Numbered from the stretch's first letter, positions 41,313 to 52,015 are shown. The stretch: 64,000 nt of DNA from Nitrospira sp. (GCA_002634385.1 NSJL01000010.1:85904-149903), one strand, 5' to 3'. A program made the numbers and translations. Notes: a model not told the origin generated them from the sequence alone.

Positions 41313-44300
41313 TCAACTGACCTGATACCTGTTTATTTCCCGTTTTTTATACGCATAATAGAGCACCGGCACCATCGTCCTTGACAGCAGGGTTGCCGCC
41401 ACCTCTCCCGCCATCAGGGAGATGGCCATGCCCTGGAAGATGGGGTCGAAGAGAATGACCGACGACCCCACCACCACCGCAGCTGCGGTGAGGAGCATGG
41501 GCCTGAAGCGTATGATGCCCGCCTGGACCACCGCCTCCTTCAGGTCCATTCCCTCGGAGAGCTTCAGTTCGATAAAATCCACGAGGATGATGGAGTTCCT
41601 TACCACTATTCCCGCACCGGCGATGAAGCCGATCATCGAGGTGGCGGTGAAGAATGCCCCCATGAGCGCGTGTCCCGGAAGGATCCCGACGAGGGAGAGG
41701 GGGATGGGAGCCATGATGACGATGGGGATGATGAAGGACCGGAACCAGCCCACTACCATTATATAGATGAGGATCAGCACCGCGCCGAAAGCGATACCCA
41801 GGTCCCTGAAGACCTCGTAGGTGATGTGCCACTCGCCGTCCCACTTCATGGAATAGGTGGTCTCGAGCCACGGCTGTTCAGCGGAGTATTGCATCAGTTC
41901 GTAGCCCTCCGGCATATTGAGCTTCCGTATCATCTCTTTCATCTTCAGGATGACATAGACCGGGCTCTCCTCCGTTCCCGCCACATCCCCGGTGACGTAT
42001 ACCACTCTTTTGAGGTTTTTTCGATAGATGGTCTTGTCTTCCATGCTTTCCCTTATTTTCACCAGATCGCTGAGGCGCACGGGAGCCCCGGTGCCCGAGG
42101 GAAGGGAGATCTCCTTCAGGTCTGTAATACCCGCCCTTTCTGCCAGGGGGGTGCGCAGGTGGATCTCCACCGGCTCCTTGTCCCGTTCAAAGTGGGCCAG
42201 GCCTGCTCCCGTGCCTCCCAGGGCCATCTGCAGCGTCCGGGCCACCGTATCATTGCTGATGCCGTGGTAGGCGGCCTTTCCCCTGTCCACATCGAAAAGG
42301 ACCTTTTCCTGGTCGTCTTCCACGTACCAGTCCACATCCACGACCCCCTCCGTCTTCTCGAAGATGTCCCGTATCTGACGGGCGATCCCCACCTGCCTGG
42401 TGAAATCGGGACCGTACACTTCGGCCACCAGGGTGCTCAGCACGGGAGGTCCGGGGGGGATTTCCACCACCTTGATTCGCGCCTGGTACCGGTCTCCGAT
42501 CCTCTTGACCGCTGGACGCAGTCTCTTTGCGATGTCGTGGCTCTGGGCCGTGCGCGCATCTTTGGAGACGAAGTTCACCTGGATATCCGCAGAGTTGCTC
42601 CCGGCCCTCATGAAGTAGTGCCGGACCAGCCCGTTGAAGTTGAAGGGAGCCGAGGTGCCGATATAGGACTGGTAATGGGTTACTTCAGGTACGGTTTTCA
42701 GGTACTCTCCTATCTCCCTCGCCAGCGCGGCGGTCTCCTCCAGCGTGGTCCCTTCCGGGGTGTCGATGATGACCTGGAGCTCGCTTTTATTGTCAAAGGG
42801 AAGCATCTTTACGGTGACGAGCTTCAGGGGCACCAGCATGACGGCCCCGCCCATGAGCACGAGGACGAGAAGAAGACCTGCGAGTCTCTTGCCCCTGCTG
42901 TCGAGAAGGCCCCTTAGGTTCTTTTCATAGAGCCTGTTCATGGTGCCGAAGATCCTGCTCTCCTCTTTTTTCTCCTGCGCAGCGCTATCCCTCTTCGTCC
43001 CCCTCAGTACGATGTAGCTCAGCCAGGGACTGATGATGAAGGCGATGAGGAGGGAAAGGATCATTGCCGCCGAGGCGCCCACCGGAATGGGCCTCATATA
43101 GGGACCCATCAGCCCCGAGACCATGGCCATGGGCAGAAGGGCTGCGATAACGGTAAAGGTAGCCAGAATGGTGGGGTTCCCCACTTCGTCCACCGCCTGT
43201 ACCGCTGTTTCAGGATCCACTTTCCCCATTTTGAAGTGCCGGTGGATATTCTCCACCACCACGATGGCATCGTCCACAAGGATACCGATGGAGAAGATGA
43301 GGGCGAAGAGAGTGACCCTGTTCAGGGTATATCCGTACAGGTAGTTGACAAGGATGGTAAGGGCGAGGGTCACCGGCACCGCTACCGCCACCACGATGGA
43401 TTCTCTCCAGCCCAGGGCGAGGGCGATAAGGATGGTGACGGAGATGGCGGCGATGAGCATATGTTCGAGGAGCTCATCCGATTTTTCCCTGGCTGTGTCC
43501 CCATAGTTCCTGGTGATAGTGATTTCTACGCCGGAAGGGATGAGAGGGCCCTTGATGGCCTCGATTTTCTTCAGCATTCTTTCCGCGATGTGGGTGGCAT
43601 TGGTGCCTTTCTTCTTGGCGATGGCGATGGTTACCGCCTCGTACTGTCCGCCCCTGCCGGCCGGCAGGGTGATCCCCTCTCCGTCGCGGCCCGCTGCGGG
43701 GCCGAATCCCATGAAGACATACTGGGAAGGCTCTTCCGGTCCATCAGTAATATGGGCAACTTCGCGGAGGTAAACGGGCCTCCCGCCGGAAACCCCCACC
43801 ACGATGTCTCCCACTTCACGGGCGCTTCGGAGGAAGGCGCCGGTCTCAACGAGCAGTTCCCTGTTATTCCGGGAAAAGACCCCCGAAGGGAGCACGAAAT
43901 TCGCTTTCCGGAGCATCTCGCTCACCTGGAGGGGCGTGATGCTGTAGGCGTTGAGGCGGGAGGGCTCCAGGTCGACCCGTACCTGCCGTCTCTGCCCCCC
44001 GATGAGGGTGAATTCCGCTACATCGTCGTCTTTTTTCAATTCATCAGCCACTTCCGCCGCCACCCGCCTCAGATCATACCCGGTGTAGCGGCCGCTCCAG
44101 AGAGTAAAGGACAGAATGGGAACGTCATCGATAGACTTGGGGCGCACAAGGGGGGTGGAGACCCCGGGCGGTATTTTGTCGAAATTGGAATTCAGTTTGT
44201 TGTACAGGTTCACCAGGCTCCGTTCCATATCCTGTCCGACGTAAAACCGGACGATAGCCATGCTCATGCCCGGCCTGGAAATGGTGTAGACGTACTCAAC

Positions 44301-44537
44301 TCCCTTTATCTCCCAGAGGAGCTTCTCCATGGGCTTGGTGACCCGCTCTTCCACCTCTTTTGCGGAGGCGCCGGGGTAGGAGACGAACACATCGATCATG
44401 GGCACCACGATCTGCGGCTCCTCCTCCCGGGGGGTGACGATCACCGCAAAAGCGCCGAGGATGAGCGAAGCAATAACGATGAGGGGGGTGAGCTTCGACT
44501 GGATGAATGCCTTTGCTATCTTGCCTGCTGTTCCCAC
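41313..44537 (-). CDS. RND efflux pump, HAE1-type (AcrB-like)
   Basis: A 1074-residue inner-membrane transporter with the twelve-helix RND layout: one N-terminal helix, a large periplasmic loop ([18 protein letters not shown]), helices 2-6, a second loop and helices 8-12. Helix 4 reads [18 protein letters not shown], with the Asp-Asp proton-relay pair of drug-type (HAE1) pumps, not the pattern of CusA-type metal pumps. It is downstream of the matching adaptor and TolC genes. The ArsR-type regulator at the head of the operon suggests metal or metalloid induction, which contrasts with the HAE1 signature. Confidence 0.92.
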   Translation of the reverse strand: MGTAGKIAKAFIQSKLTPLIVIASLILGAFAVIVTPREEEPQIVVPMIDVFVSYPGASAKEVEERVTKPMEKLLWEIKGVEYVYTISRPGMSMAIVRFYVGQDMERSLVNLYNKLNSNFDKIPPGVSTPLVRPKSIDDVPILSFTLWSGRYTGYDLRRVAAEVADELKKDDDVAEFTLIGGQRRQVRVDLEPSRLNAYSITPLQVSEMLRKANFVLPSGVFSRNNRELLVETGAFLRSAREVGDIVVGVSGGRPVYLREVAHITDGPEEPSQYVFMGFGPAAGRDGEGITLPAGRGGQYEAVTIAIAKKKGTNATHIAERMLKKIEAIKGPLIPSGVEITITRNYGDTAREKSDELLEHMLIAAISVTILIALALGWRESIVVAVAVPVTLALTILVNYLYGYTLNRVTLFALIFSIGILVDDAIVVVENIHRHFKMGKVDPETAVQAVDEVGNPTILATFTVIAALLPMAMVSGLMGPYMRPIPVGASAAMILSLLIAFIISPWLSYIVLRGTKRDSAAQEKKEESRIFGTMNRLYEKNLRGLLDSRGKRLAGLLLVLVLMGGAVMLVPLKLVTVKMLPFDNKSELQVIIDTPEGTTLEETAALAREIGEYLKTVPEVTHYQSYIGTSAPFNFNGLVRHYFMRAGSNSADIQVNFVSKDARTAQSHDIAKRLRPAVKRIGDRYQARIKVVEIPPGPPVLSTLVAEVYGPDFTRQVGIARQIRDIFEKTEGVVDVDWYVEDDQEKVLFDVDRGKAAYHGISNDTVARTLQMALGGTGAGLAHFERDKEPVEIHLRTPLAERAGITDLKEISLPSGTGAPVRLSDLVKIRESMEDKTIYRKNLKRVVYVTGDVAGTEESPVYVILKMKEMIRKLNMPEGYELMQYSAEQPWLETTYSMKWDGEWHITYEVFRDLGIAFGAVLILIYIMVVGWFRSFIIPIVIMAPIPLSLVGILPGHALMGAFFTATSMIGFIAGAGIVVRNSIILVDFIELKLSEGMDLKEAVVQAGIIRFRPMLLTAAAVVVGSSVILFDPIFQGMAISLMAGEVAATLLSRTMVPVLYYAYKKREINRYQVS

Positions 44538-44547
44538 GTCTTTCTCC

Positions 44548-45705
44548 TCAATGCGTGCCGGCGCTTGTCTGTCCGCCGGTTACCCCTGCCGCCCTGCCGC
44601 CATCCACTGCCCGTTCGATCCCTCCGGTGATTACTCTGTCCTTCGGATTGAGGCCCGACAGAATTTCCACCATTCCGTTATGGTTTTTGCCGGGCCGTAC
44701 CAGCCGGTAGACGATCACTCCCTGCTCTCCCACGGTATAGACACCGGTAAGCTGCCCCTTTTCCACCACTGCCTTTTCAGGGACGAGAAGCGCTTTTTTC
44801 TTCCCTGAAGGGATCCTGACCTTTGCGTACTGTCCCGTTCTCAGGCCGTCTCCCTTTACCTCTATTTTTGCGAGGAACGTCCTCGATTGCACGTCGATGG
44901 CGGGGACGATTTCCACTACCCTGCCCCGCAGCGTCCTGCCGAGGGAATCGATGGTAATGTCGACAGGCATCCCGATCTGCAGCTTCCCGGACATGCTCTC
45001 ATCCGGGGTAGTTTCGACCCGGTACGACGAAGTGTCCTCCACTACCAGGAGGGGCGCTCCCGGTACGGCCATGCTTCCCAAATCGATCTTCTTTTCGATT
45101 ACTATGCCCGGGCCGGGGGCTAAGATCCGGGAGAATCCGCGGGTGATCCGGGCCTCGTCGAGCAGCGCCTTCGCCTTCTCGTATTCGATGTCCGCCACTT
45201 TCTTCTGTGTCTCCACCTGGTCTATCTCCTGCAGGGAGATCGCCTTCTCGTCATGCAGTTTCCGGTAGCGTTGATAGGTTATGTCAGCGAGGGACTTCTG
45301 CTGTTGTGCGGCCTCGAGGGACTTTTCCGCCGCCTTCACCCTTTGGGCGATGTCCCGGTCGTCCACCGTCATCAGGACCTGGCCTGCGCGTACCCTTTCT
45401 CCCTCGCGTACTTTCAGCGAAGTGACGGTGCCCATGGTCCGTGCGGCAACGGCGCTTACGGTTTTTGCCTTCACTGTCCCCGATGTCTCGTAATACTCGT
45501 CCACTTCTACTGGCTGCACCTCGGTAACCGTGATGTCGGTCACTGACTGTCTCTTCACCTCCGCGCTCCCCGGCTTTACCTTGTCCGGGCAGCCGGTGAG
45601 GTGCAGGAGGAAGAGGGGAAGGACTGCTAGAAAAATAGTGCTGTGCATGACGTGCCGCCTGACGGCCGGGACGTCTCTTTCTGCTCTCTGCTCACGCATC
45701 ATCAA
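44548..45705 (-). CDS. RND periplasmic adaptor (membrane fusion protein), lipoprotein
   Basis: A 385-residue protein started at ATG 45705 (SD GGAGG at the right distance), with a signal ending in lipobox LTGC. The order is typical of HlyD/AcrA adaptors: barrel-sandwich/lipoyl half ([20 protein letters not shown]), alpha-helical hairpin (about 115-200; [17 protein letters not shown]), second lipoyl half ([19 protein letters not shown]), and beta-barrel domains ([20 protein letters not shown]). It bridges the RND pump and TolC in the periplasm. It lies 10 bases from the pump gene and 24 from the TolC gene in one operon. Confidence 0.9.
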   Translation of the reverse strand: MMMREQRAERDVPAVRRHVMHSTIFLAVLPLFLLHLTGCPDKVKPGSAEVKRQSVTDITVTEVQPVEVDEYYETSGTVKAKTVSAVAARTMGTVTSLKVREGERVRAGQVLMTVDDRDIAQRVKAAEKSLEAAQQQKSLADITYQRYRKLHDEKAISLQEIDQVETQKKVADIEYEKAKALLDEARITRGFSRILAPGPGIVIEKKIDLGSMAVPGAPLLVVEDTSSYRVETTPDESMSGKLQIGMPVDITIDSLGRTLRGRVVEIVPAIDVQSRTFLAKIEVKGDGLRTGQYAKVRIPSGKKKALLVPEKAVVEKGQLTGVYTVGEQGVIVYRLVRPGKNHNGMVEILSGLNPKDRVITGGIERAVDGGRAAGVTGGQTSAGTH

Positions 45706-45729
45706 TATCCTCCGTCGCTGTATTTGCCT

Positions 45730-47124
45730 TTATTCTATTTTCAGATCTTTCAGAAGGGTCCCGCTCTCGTAGCTGAGTCGCGCAGCCGCGGTCCTGTATT
45801 CATTGTCACGGGCCACAAGGCTTGCCCGTGCATGGTCCAGGCTTACCTGGGCATCCAGCAGATCCACAAGGGGAGACAGGGAGTTCTCGTAGCGTATTCT
45901 GACCAGTCTTGTGCCCTCCTCGGCGGTCTTCAGGGCGTCCCGTGCCAGTTCCGCATTTTTCCTTGCCTCTTTCACACCGAGGTATGCAGTGAAAACGTGG
46001 AGAGAGACCGCATTCTTCAGGGCCTTCATATGTTCTTCCGATTCCTGCACCCCGAACTGTGCTTTTGCCCTCTCGTGCTCTCTTTTTCGGCCGTCGAAAA
46101 GGTCCCAGCGCAGGAACGCTCCGACGTGCCAGCTGTCCCCCTCCGCCCCGAAGGGCTTTCTGTGATCGTTCAGCTGGTACCCGCCCCCGATCCCGATGGT
46201 GGGGAGGTATGCGGACCCGGCAAGCTTCACCCTGAGTTGTGCCTTCTCATGCCGCCGCTGCATCGAGACGATATCTTTGCGGGAAAGGGACGCGCCGGTG
46301 TAGTAGGAGAGGTCCCGTACGGGTATTTCCCTGTCCTCATCGGACGTGTCCACCTCTTCGGGCATGCCGAGGAGGAGCCCCAGCGTCCTCTTTGCAACGG
46401 CAAGGTTTTTGTGAGCGCTTACCTTCCGCTGCTCAGCATCGGTCACGGCGGTGGCGGCCCTCAAGGTGTCGGAGTAGAGCCCCAGCCCCGCATTGTAGCG
46501 CAGTTCCGCGATACGCAGGTGCTCCCGGGCATCCTCCACTGCCTTTTCCGCGATCTGTGCGTATTCCCGTGCGGTGTGCACCATCAGGTACGCCTGGATC
46601 ACTTTGAAGGCGACTTCCTCCTTTTTTCTGAGGAAATCCTCGCTTTCCGCGGAATGTTCCCCCTTCGCCATGGCAAGCCCGATGCGGGCCGTTTGTGCGA
46701 AGAGCAGTTGCTCAAAGGAGAGGGACGTCTGAAAATCGGTGACGGCCTTCGGAGCGTTCAGGGAAGTGAGAGAAAAATCATCCTGGGAAAACCGCTCCTG
46801 GTTCAGCTTTGTGGAGAACACGAGGGGGGGATTGTTTGTTCTCGTGAATCTCTCTTCAAAAGTCAGTCTGGGCAGCAGAACGCTCCGGGCGATGCCGATC
46901 TCTTCGCCCTGTGCGGAGAGGGAGCTCCATGCTGCACGCAGCTCATGGTTTTCTTCCAGTGCCCGATGCAAGGCCTCTTCAAGGGACATCCGTACCTCTG
47001 CGGCCCTGGAAACCCCGGCGTCCGCACTGAGCACCGTACCCAAAAGGGCAATGAAAAGCAGGGGGAAGAGAGGAAGTGTCCTGTATTCTGCCTTGTGCGT
47101 ACCTTTTCTTGGTAAGCTGAACAT
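45730..47124 (-). CDS. TolC-family outer-membrane efflux protein
   Basis: A 464-residue protein started at ATG 47124 behind AAAAAAGGAGAA; the open frame extends further upstream without coding character. A signal peptide (LPLFPLLFIALLGTVL, cleavage near GVSRAAE) precedes two TolC/OEP repeats (MSLEEALHRALEENHELRAA at the start of the first, a second beginning near residue 250) rich in long helices. It forms the outer-membrane duct of the tripartite pump. It follows the ArsR gene by 14 bases. Confidence 0.88.
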   Translation of the reverse strand: MFSLPRKGTHKAEYRTLPLFPLLFIALLGTVLSADAGVSRAAEVRMSLEEALHRALEENHELRAAWSSLSAQGEEIGIARSVLLPRLTFEERFTRTNNPPLVFSTKLNQERFSQDDFSLTSLNAPKAVTDFQTSLSFEQLLFAQTARIGLAMAKGEHSAESEDFLRKKEEVAFKVIQAYLMVHTAREYAQIAEKAVEDAREHLRIAELRYNAGLGLYSDTLRAATAVTDAEQRKVSAHKNLAVAKRTLGLLLGMPEEVDTSDEDREIPVRDLSYYTGASLSRKDIVSMQRRHEKAQLRVKLAGSAYLPTIGIGGGYQLNDHRKPFGAEGDSWHVGAFLRWDLFDGRKREHERAKAQFGVQESEEHMKALKNAVSLHVFTAYLGVKEARKNAELARDALKTAEEGTRLVRIRYENSLSPLVDLLDAQVSLDHARASLVARDNEYRTAAARLSYESGTLLKDLKIE

Positions 47125-47138
47125 GCCATTCTCCTTTT

Positions 47139-47582
47139 TTATAAAGATCTTTCCCGAACGGTTTTTGGAAGGGGCTCTTCCCCCCTCTTTCTTTTCCTGT
47201 ATTCCATGAACGCTTTGAAAGTTTCCATATCGCATTTTCCTGTCTGCTTCTGGAATTCGCTACAGTCCTGCAGGGATTCCCGGTCATTCTGCAGGATACT
47301 GTCCCCCTCCAGCAGTTTCCTCACCAGGGAGAGGGCCAGGAGATGCGCAGGGGGCAGGGAGGGCTTGATACGGTAGAACATGAGCTTCCCTTCTCTTCTC
47401 ATCTCCAGAAACCCGGACCGGGTGAGAAGGGAGAGATTACGGGAGACAAGCGGCTGGGACAGGGTAAGGACGCCCATCATCTGGCAGACGCACAATTCCT
47501 TCTGTTCGAGGAGCATGAGCAGCCTGAGCCGCGATGTGTCGGAGAGGATTTTGAAGAGTTCCAGTGCTTTTTGCATAAACAT
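47139..47582 (-). CDS. ArsR-family metalloregulator
   Basis: A 147-residue winged-helix repressor. ELCVCQMMG (around residue 29) is the ArsR alpha-3 metal-binding pattern ELCVCDL with both cysteines kept; the recognition helix is [18 protein letters not shown] further cysteine pair lies in the C-terminal tail ([13 protein letters not shown]). Such proteins release DNA on binding As(III), Sb(III) or related thiophilic ions. It heads the operon with TolC, adaptor and RND pump and presumably represses it. ATG 47576 is an alternative start. Confidence 0.88.
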   Translation of the reverse strand: MFMQKALELFKILSDTSRLRLLMLLEQKELCVCQMMGVLTLSQPLVSRNLSLLTRSGFLEMRREGKLMFYRIKPSLPPAHLLALSLVRKLLEGDSILQNDRESLQDCSEFQKQTGKCDMETFKAFMEYRKRKRGEEPLPKTVRERSL

Positions 47583-47679
47583 ATTAAAATACGTTTATGC
47601 GAAAAAGTCAACACAAATCGAAACTATGCAACAAAATATCTCCGTTTGCATTTTCGGACGTAGTTACGTATTCTGGAAT

Positions 47680-48102
47680 ATGCCGGTTTTTATCGTCCAT
47701 GAGCACCATGCACGGAGCCTCCATTTCGATTTCAGGCTCGAGATGGAGGGTGTCCTGAAGTCATGGGCTGTTCCCAAAGGCCCCTCCCTGAATCCTGCGG
47801 ACAAGAGACTTGCCATTATGGTGGAGGACCATCCCGTTTCCTATGGATCCTTCGAAGGTACGATCCCCGAAGGACACTACGGGGCCGGTGCGGTAGCCAT
47901 ATGGGACAGGGGGACCTTTACGCTTATCGGCGGAAGTATCTCTTCGGGCAGACTGGAGTTCGTCTTGAACGGCTCACGGCTGAAGGGGTCCTTTACGCTG
48001 CTGCGGCTGAAGGGAAAGAAGGAGGAATGGCTCCTCATGAAAAAGCGTGATGAGTACGCTGACCCCTCCTTCTCCCTTACGACGGTGCTCCCCGTATCCT
48101 GA
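47680..48102 (+). CDS. Stand-alone LigD-type 3'-phosphoesterase
   Basis: A 140-residue protein consisting only of the phosphoesterase domain found at the N-terminus of bacterial NHEJ ligase Lig[55 protein letters not shown] and [11 protein letters not shown], with the catalytic histidines in these motifs. It trims 3'-phosphates or ribonucleotides at DNA ends. No ligase, polymerase or Ku gene is near. ATG 47680 fits the family start, though its SD is weak. It is divergent from the arsR gene. Confidence 0.85.
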   Translation: MPVFIVHEHHARSLHFDFRLEMEGVLKSWAVPKGPSLNPADKRLAIMVEDHPVSYGSFEGTIPEGHYGAGAVAIWDRGTFTLIGGSISSGRLEFVLNGSRLKGSFTLLRLKGKKEEWLLMKKRDEYADPSFSLTTVLPVS

Positions 48103-48173
48103 CTTCTTTATGACCGGGGTCATAGGAACAATCCCCGGAGAGCTGGTAGTATCATCACTATGTAAGGACAGAA

Positions 48174-48632
48174 ATGATGGGAAGGCAGTGGCATAGGGCA
48201 GTATTTCTTCTTTGTCTGGTGCTGGGGGGGGTGGGATGCACCTCCGGGGAGCCGCAGATACGTATCGTGAGCCAGGAGGCCGTACCCTCTCCGGTCATGC
48301 GGGGAGTGGTATCCGTCTTTATGAAGATCGAAAACGCGGGGAGGGGAAGCGACAGCCTTACCGGAGCAAAAACGGACCTTCCGGGGACCCTCGTGGAACT
48401 GCATGATACAAAGAACGGAAAGATGATAAGGACGGAAAAGATCTCCCTTCCTGCGGGGAGCTCCGTCTCCCTGCAGCCCGGGGGGGCACACATAATGATT
48501 TTCAGGATGCCCCGGGAAGCAGGGGTGGGAAGCGTGTTTTCTCTTCGCCTTGTTTTCGGAAAATCGGGGGAAAAAAATGTGGCAGTGAAAATTATAAGGC
48601 CCTCTGACATGCGCTATGATCATGAATCCTAA
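48174..48632 (+). CDS. PCu(A)C-like copper-chaperone lipoprotein
   Basis: A 152-residue protein with signal ending in lipobox GVGC. The mature domain has the PCu(A)C layout: ENAGRGSDSLTGAKTD, ELHDTKNGKMI (His and Met ligands) and SLQPGGAHIMIFRM (second His and Met ligands). These proteins carry Cu(I) in the periplasm, often for cytochrome oxidase or nitrous-oxide reductase assembly. No copper enzyme is encoded next to it. ATG 48177 directly following is an equally possible start. Confidence 0.75.
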   Translation: MMGRQWHRAVFLLCLVLGGVGCTSGEPQIRIVSQEAVPSPVMRGVVSVFMKIENAGRGSDSLTGAKTDLPGTLVELHDTKNGKMIRTEKISLPAGSSVSLQPGGAHIMIFRMPREAGVGSVFSLRLVFGKSGEKNVAVKIIRPSDMRYDHES

Positions 48633-48808
48633 AGTTAGAAATTCAAGTTGACACTTGTATATTCATGTGGTAGCTTTGTGTACAGTGCACTATCTTTATC
48701 CGAAAAGGAGGAGGGGGTGAGCAGGAAAAGAGGAAGAGATCTCTTTGCGGGATGCGCTGTATCGTACCGACAAATGGAAAATAAAAAAGTAAAAAACGGG
48801 GGGACTGT

Positions 48809-49948
48809 ATGATGAGGAAGAAATCATTGCTTGTAGCTGCGGTAATCGCAGTGCTGTTCGTCGGCTATCTTGCGTACACCACGGTTGATTCCAGGACTGC
48901 GGTGGCAACTGCTGCAAAGAAGACCTATTCGGGTACCGTGTATGTAGCGGGTATGGGGGGGCACTTCGCCAAATCCGATGTTACCATTGACCCCAACAAT
49001 GCCGATGACCCCATAAAGGTTGAAAATATCGACCGGGTGGTGATCGGTGACAAAACAACGCATCCCACTCATGACGCCCGCATCGATGCCGCTGATAGAA
49101 ACGTGATGTTCTGGTCAACCTACGTGCTTGACCCCAAGGGCAAAATGCATGTGGGTAAATCCGATCTGAAGACCGGTGCGGTAATCAAAGACGTAGCTCT
49201 TGACCCTGACAAGAGGGCTCCGGGAACGAAGCCGCCGGTCTATTGCGCATCGGGTCAGTCCAAGAAGTCCTATATGCCGATCTTCATGGGGAGCGAGGGC
49301 TATGTCGATGTGTTCGACAAGGCTACCATGGAGCATAAGCACAGGATGTTCGTCAGCGATATCGGCTATGCGGCCGGCTCTTATATGTTTGTCCATGGCA
49401 ACAATTCGAACGATATGAAGAAGTTCATCCTTACAATGACCTTGAAGGGAGAGGACGGTAAGCCCAACGGCAAGATCGATTTCGTTCTCGTCGACCTTCC
49501 CTCCCTCGAGCAGGGCAAATGGAAGGTCCTTGCGAAGAATACTCTTTCCGGTGAGCCAGGAAAGACCATCACTTTCAGGGAATATTTCAGCGCTGATGAC
49601 AAGTATATCTTCCAGTCCGCTGCAGACAGGTTCTGGCTTATCGATGCGGCGACGCTGAAGCTGGTCGATGAGAAGATGAGCACTGCCGGCCAGAACCATG
49701 ATGTCATCCCCACTGCCGACGGCAAGTATGCCCTGTTAACCCTGAGGGGCACCACCGAGGGCTGCGATGTCGAGGGCAAGCCCATACCGGGAAAGACGGT
49801 CACTGACGGCACGCTCCAGTTGTATGATGTGGAGGCAAAGAAGATTGTGGGCAAGCCCGCTTCCGTATGTCAGGCGTGCCATAAGGGCATGGGAATGGGC
49901 GACAAGAGCGCTGTCCTCTGCGGTATCGACGCCAACTGGAAAAAATAA
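48809..49948 (+). CDS. Periplasmic beta-propeller monohaem cytochrome
   Basis: A 379-residue protein with signal anchor (MMRKKSLLVAAVIAVLFVGY). The body is beta-rich and propeller-like, with YVAGMGGHFAKSDVTIDP, a DVFDKATMEHKHRMF blade, FWLIDAATLKLVDEKMS and GTLQLYDVEAKKIVGKP. Conserved-looking histidines occur in HPTHDARID and GQNHDVIPTADGKYAL. A single CQACH (C354, C357, H358) near the C-terminus would bind one haem c. It recalls the propellers of cytochrome cd1 and nitrous-oxide reductase families but I cannot assign it to either. It precedes an ABC exporter after a strong hairpin. Likely a periplasmic redox protein of unknown substrate. Confidence 0.6.
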   Translation: MMRKKSLLVAAVIAVLFVGYLAYTTVDSRTAVATAAKKTYSGTVYVAGMGGHFAKSDVTIDPNNADDPIKVENIDRVVIGDKTTHPTHDARIDAADRNVMFWSTYVLDPKGKMHVGKSDLKTGAVIKDVALDPDKRAPGTKPPVYCASGQSKKSYMPIFMGSEGYVDVFDKATMEHKHRMFVSDIGYAAGSYMFVHGNNSNDMKKFILTMTLKGEDGKPNGKIDFVLVDLPSLEQGKWKVLAKNTLSGEPGKTITFREYFSADDKYIFQSAADRFWLIDAATLKLVDEKMSTAGQNHDVIPTADGKYALLTLRGTTEGCDVEGKPIPGKTVTDGTLQLYDVEAKKIVGKPASVCQACHKGMGMGDKSAVLCGIDANWKK

Positions 49949-49966
49949 TCCCTTTCCTTTACTATA

Positions 49967-50001
49967 TACGTTCTATGCGGCTTGAAGCCGCATAGAACGT
50001 A
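49967..50001 (+). terminator. 15-bp perfect hairpin between propeller cytochrome and ABC genes
   Basis: TACGTTCTATGCGGC and GCCGCATAGAACGTA flank a TTGAA loop. It starts 18 bases after the stop codon. A T-run is lacking, so it may act as partial terminator or RNA stabiliser, letting the cytochrome be made in excess over the transporter. Confidence 0.6.
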
Positions 50002-50028
50002 TCTTCAAAAAACCTTGCGAAAGAAGAC

Positions 50029-51225
50029 ATGCTGAAGGATTTCTCTCTCCTTTCCCTTGCGGTAAGAAATATCAGGAGACGGCCTTTACGTACGGGGATA
50101 CTGGTAGTTGCCATCGGGTTGCTGGTATCTACCCTCGTCTTTGCTGTATCCTTTGTCAGGCGTATCGATGCAGGCATCAGGATTACTTCCGACCGCCTCG
50201 GTGCCGACGTGCTCGTCGTGCCTGCAGGCTCACGGGGTGCAGCGGAGGATGTTCTGCTCGAGAATCAAGTGAAGTCCTTCTACATGGACAGAGGGGTTGC
50301 AGAAAAGATAAGGCAGATTAAAGGGGTCGACAAAGTTACCCATCAAACCTACCTGGTGACTGTTTCCGGCCTCTGCTGCGATGTGCCTGAATCCGTTGTC
50401 GTCGCTTTCAACCAGGATACCGATTTTGTGGTGAAGCCGTGGCTCAGCAAGAGCCTCGGCAGGAGGCTCCTGAAAGGGGAGGCTATTGTAGGCAGCGAGT
50501 CGGCCTTCAATATCAGTGTGGGACTGGTGGATGTGGATAGCGTCCTTTTCGGGAATGTCTTCAAGATGGTCGGTATTCTCGACAAGACGGGTACGGGATT
50601 GGATACCGCCCTGTTCATCGATGAATCGAACATCGACGATATCATCAAAAAGGGCAAGGCAGCAGTGCAGCCGGAACAGATTTCCATTATTTTCGTGAAG
50701 GTAAGGGGCGGTCTTGATCCGGGGAAAGTTGCCGGAGATATCGAAGACGCCCTGATCGAGGTAGACACTGTTGCCCGGAAGGATATCGGCAAGGGGCTGA
50801 TCAACACTCTCAGGGATATCAACCGTATTTTTTCCCTCACGGTGCTCCTCGCCTCCCTGCTCTCCGTCTTTCTTGCCTGGGCAGTCTTTTCCGCAGTGGT
50901 GAACGAAAGATCCAGGGAGGTGGGGATCATGAGGGCTATCGGCGCCCGGGAATCCCATGTGGTACGGATCTTCCTCGCCGAAGTGATCCTCGTGGGGGTA
51001 ATCGGCAGTGTTCTCGGCATTGTTTGTGGAACGTCCCTCTCTCTGCTGCTGTCAAAGACTTTCAGCATCATGAAGAATATTTCGACTGATCTGACTTTTT
51101 TCGAACGGAGTGCCATCGCTTTCGCGGGGCTTGTCGCGGGGACAGGCATCTGCATAATCGGCGCCCTGGCTCCGGTGCAGCGCCTGAAAAAGATGGAACC
51201 GCTGCTGGTGATAAAAGGAGAATGA
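50029..51225 (+). CDS. FtsX/MacB-type ABC permease
   Basis: A 398-residue membrane protein with the MacB/LolC layout: N-terminal helix (RPLRTGILVVAIGLLVSTLV), a large periplasmic domain (about 45-260) containing SGLCCDVPESVV, then three C-terminal helices in the FtsX region (FSLTVLLASLLSVFLAWAVF, VILVGVIGSVLGIVCGTSLS and a last helix near 365). These type VII ABC systems use mechanotransmission to drive periplasmic work or lipoprotein/peptide export. It overlaps the ATPase gene by 4 bases. The cargo may be related to the adjacent cytochromes; that is inference. Confidence 0.85.
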   Translation: MLKDFSLLSLAVRNIRRRPLRTGILVVAIGLLVSTLVFAVSFVRRIDAGIRITSDRLGADVLVVPAGSRGAAEDVLLENQVKSFYMDRGVAEKIRQIKGVDKVTHQTYLVTVSGLCCDVPESVVVAFNQDTDFVVKPWLSKSLGRRLLKGEAIVGSESAFNISVGLVDVDSVLFGNVFKMVGILDKTGTGLDTALFIDESNIDDIIKKGKAAVQPEQISIIFVKVRGGLDPGKVAGDIEDALIEVDTVARKDIGKGLINTLRDINRIFSLTVLLASLLSVFLAWAVFSAVVNERSREVGIMRAIGARESHVVRIFLAEVILVGVIGSVLGIVCGTSLSLLLSKTFSIMKNISTDLTFFERSAIAFAGLVAGTGICIIGALAPVQRLKKMEPLLVIKGE

Positions 51226-51935
51226 AGGTGCCCCAGCTTGTCCTTGAGGGAGTGATGAAAACATTCATCGTCGATAACGAGCGTATCGACGCGGTAAACA
51301 ATGTCTCTCTGGAGGTGGGAAGAGGGGATCTGCTCTCCATTATCGGCCATTCCGGTTCGGGCAAGACCACTCTCCTTTCGATCATCGGGGGCATTGTGAG
51401 ACCCACTTCGGGCAGGGTGCTGTTTGAAGACAGAGATATCTATTCCCTCGCCAGTGACGGCCTCTCTGGTTACCGGTGTGAAAAAGTCGGTTTCATGTTT
51501 CAGTTCGCCAGCCTTCTCCCCATGCTTACGGCGAAGGAGAACCTCCTGCTCCCGGTCATCTTCAGGGAGGGCAGAAGGAGCGCCGGTGAGCAGGAAGAGC
51601 GGAAAGCCGCTGAATTGCTGCGTCTGGTCGGCCTGGGGGACAAGATGAATGCCTATCCCTCTCAGCTGTCCGGGGGGCAGCAGCGCCGTGTCGCCATTGC
51701 CCGCGCTTTCATGAACGATCCTGAGCTTATTCTTGCTGATGAGCCCACCGGGGACCTCGACGAAGAGACGGAGGCGGATATGATGCGGTTCTTCCGTACG
51801 ATGAACGAGGAAAGGGGAATCACGTTCATCATTGTTACTCATACTACCGAGCTTGCGCGTCAGACCAAAAGACAGATGCGCATGAGCAACGGAGTGATCG
51901 AAGACATAGCGGACAGCGGTACCCCCCTTTCGTAA
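51222..51935 (+). CDS. MacB/LolD-type ABC ATPase
   Basis: A 237-residue ATPase with Walker A GHSGSGKTT (around residue 41), Q-loop in FMFQFASLLPML, signature LSGGQQRR, Walker B LILADEPTGDLD and H-loop VTHTTE. The LADEPTGDLD sequence is typical of the MacB/LolD/FtsE branch. ATGA-type overlap with the permease shows a single transporter. No adaptor is encoded beside it. Confidence 0.92.
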   Translation: MKVPQLVLEGVMKTFIVDNERIDAVNNVSLEVGRGDLLSIIGHSGSGKTTLLSIIGGIVRPTSGRVLFEDRDIYSLASDGLSGYRCEKVGFMFQFASLLPMLTAKENLLLPVIFREGRRSAGEQEERKAAELLRLVGLGDKMNAYPSQLSGGQQRRVAIARAFMNDPELILADEPTGDLDEETEADMMRFFRTMNEERGITFIIVTHTTELARQTKRQMRMSNGVIEDIADSGTPLS

Positions 51936-51981
51936 GGCATGCCTGCCGGCTTTCGTGATCATATAACAGTTGTTTTTCAGA

Positions 51982-52010
51982 TTGACAGGGGGCTGCATAT
52001 CAGGTACTAT
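51982..52010 (+). promoter_or_regulatory. Sigma-70-type promoter
   Basis: TTGACA (51982-51987) and TACTAT (52005-52010) have ideal 17-base spacing. The start point would be near 52017, essentially at the ATG of the next small gene, so either that gene is leaderless or the promoter mainly serves the multihaem gene at 52494. Confidence 0.5.
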
Positions 52011-52015
52011 GAACA

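Noticed and set aside
43236..44630. Long plus-strand frame opposite the RND pump gene
   Set aside because: Composition shadow of the intact 1074-residue pump; no recognisable motif.
48649..48690. Sigma-70 promoter for the propeller cytochrome (TTGACA at 48649)
   Set aside because: No acceptable -10 element lies 16-18 bases downstream.
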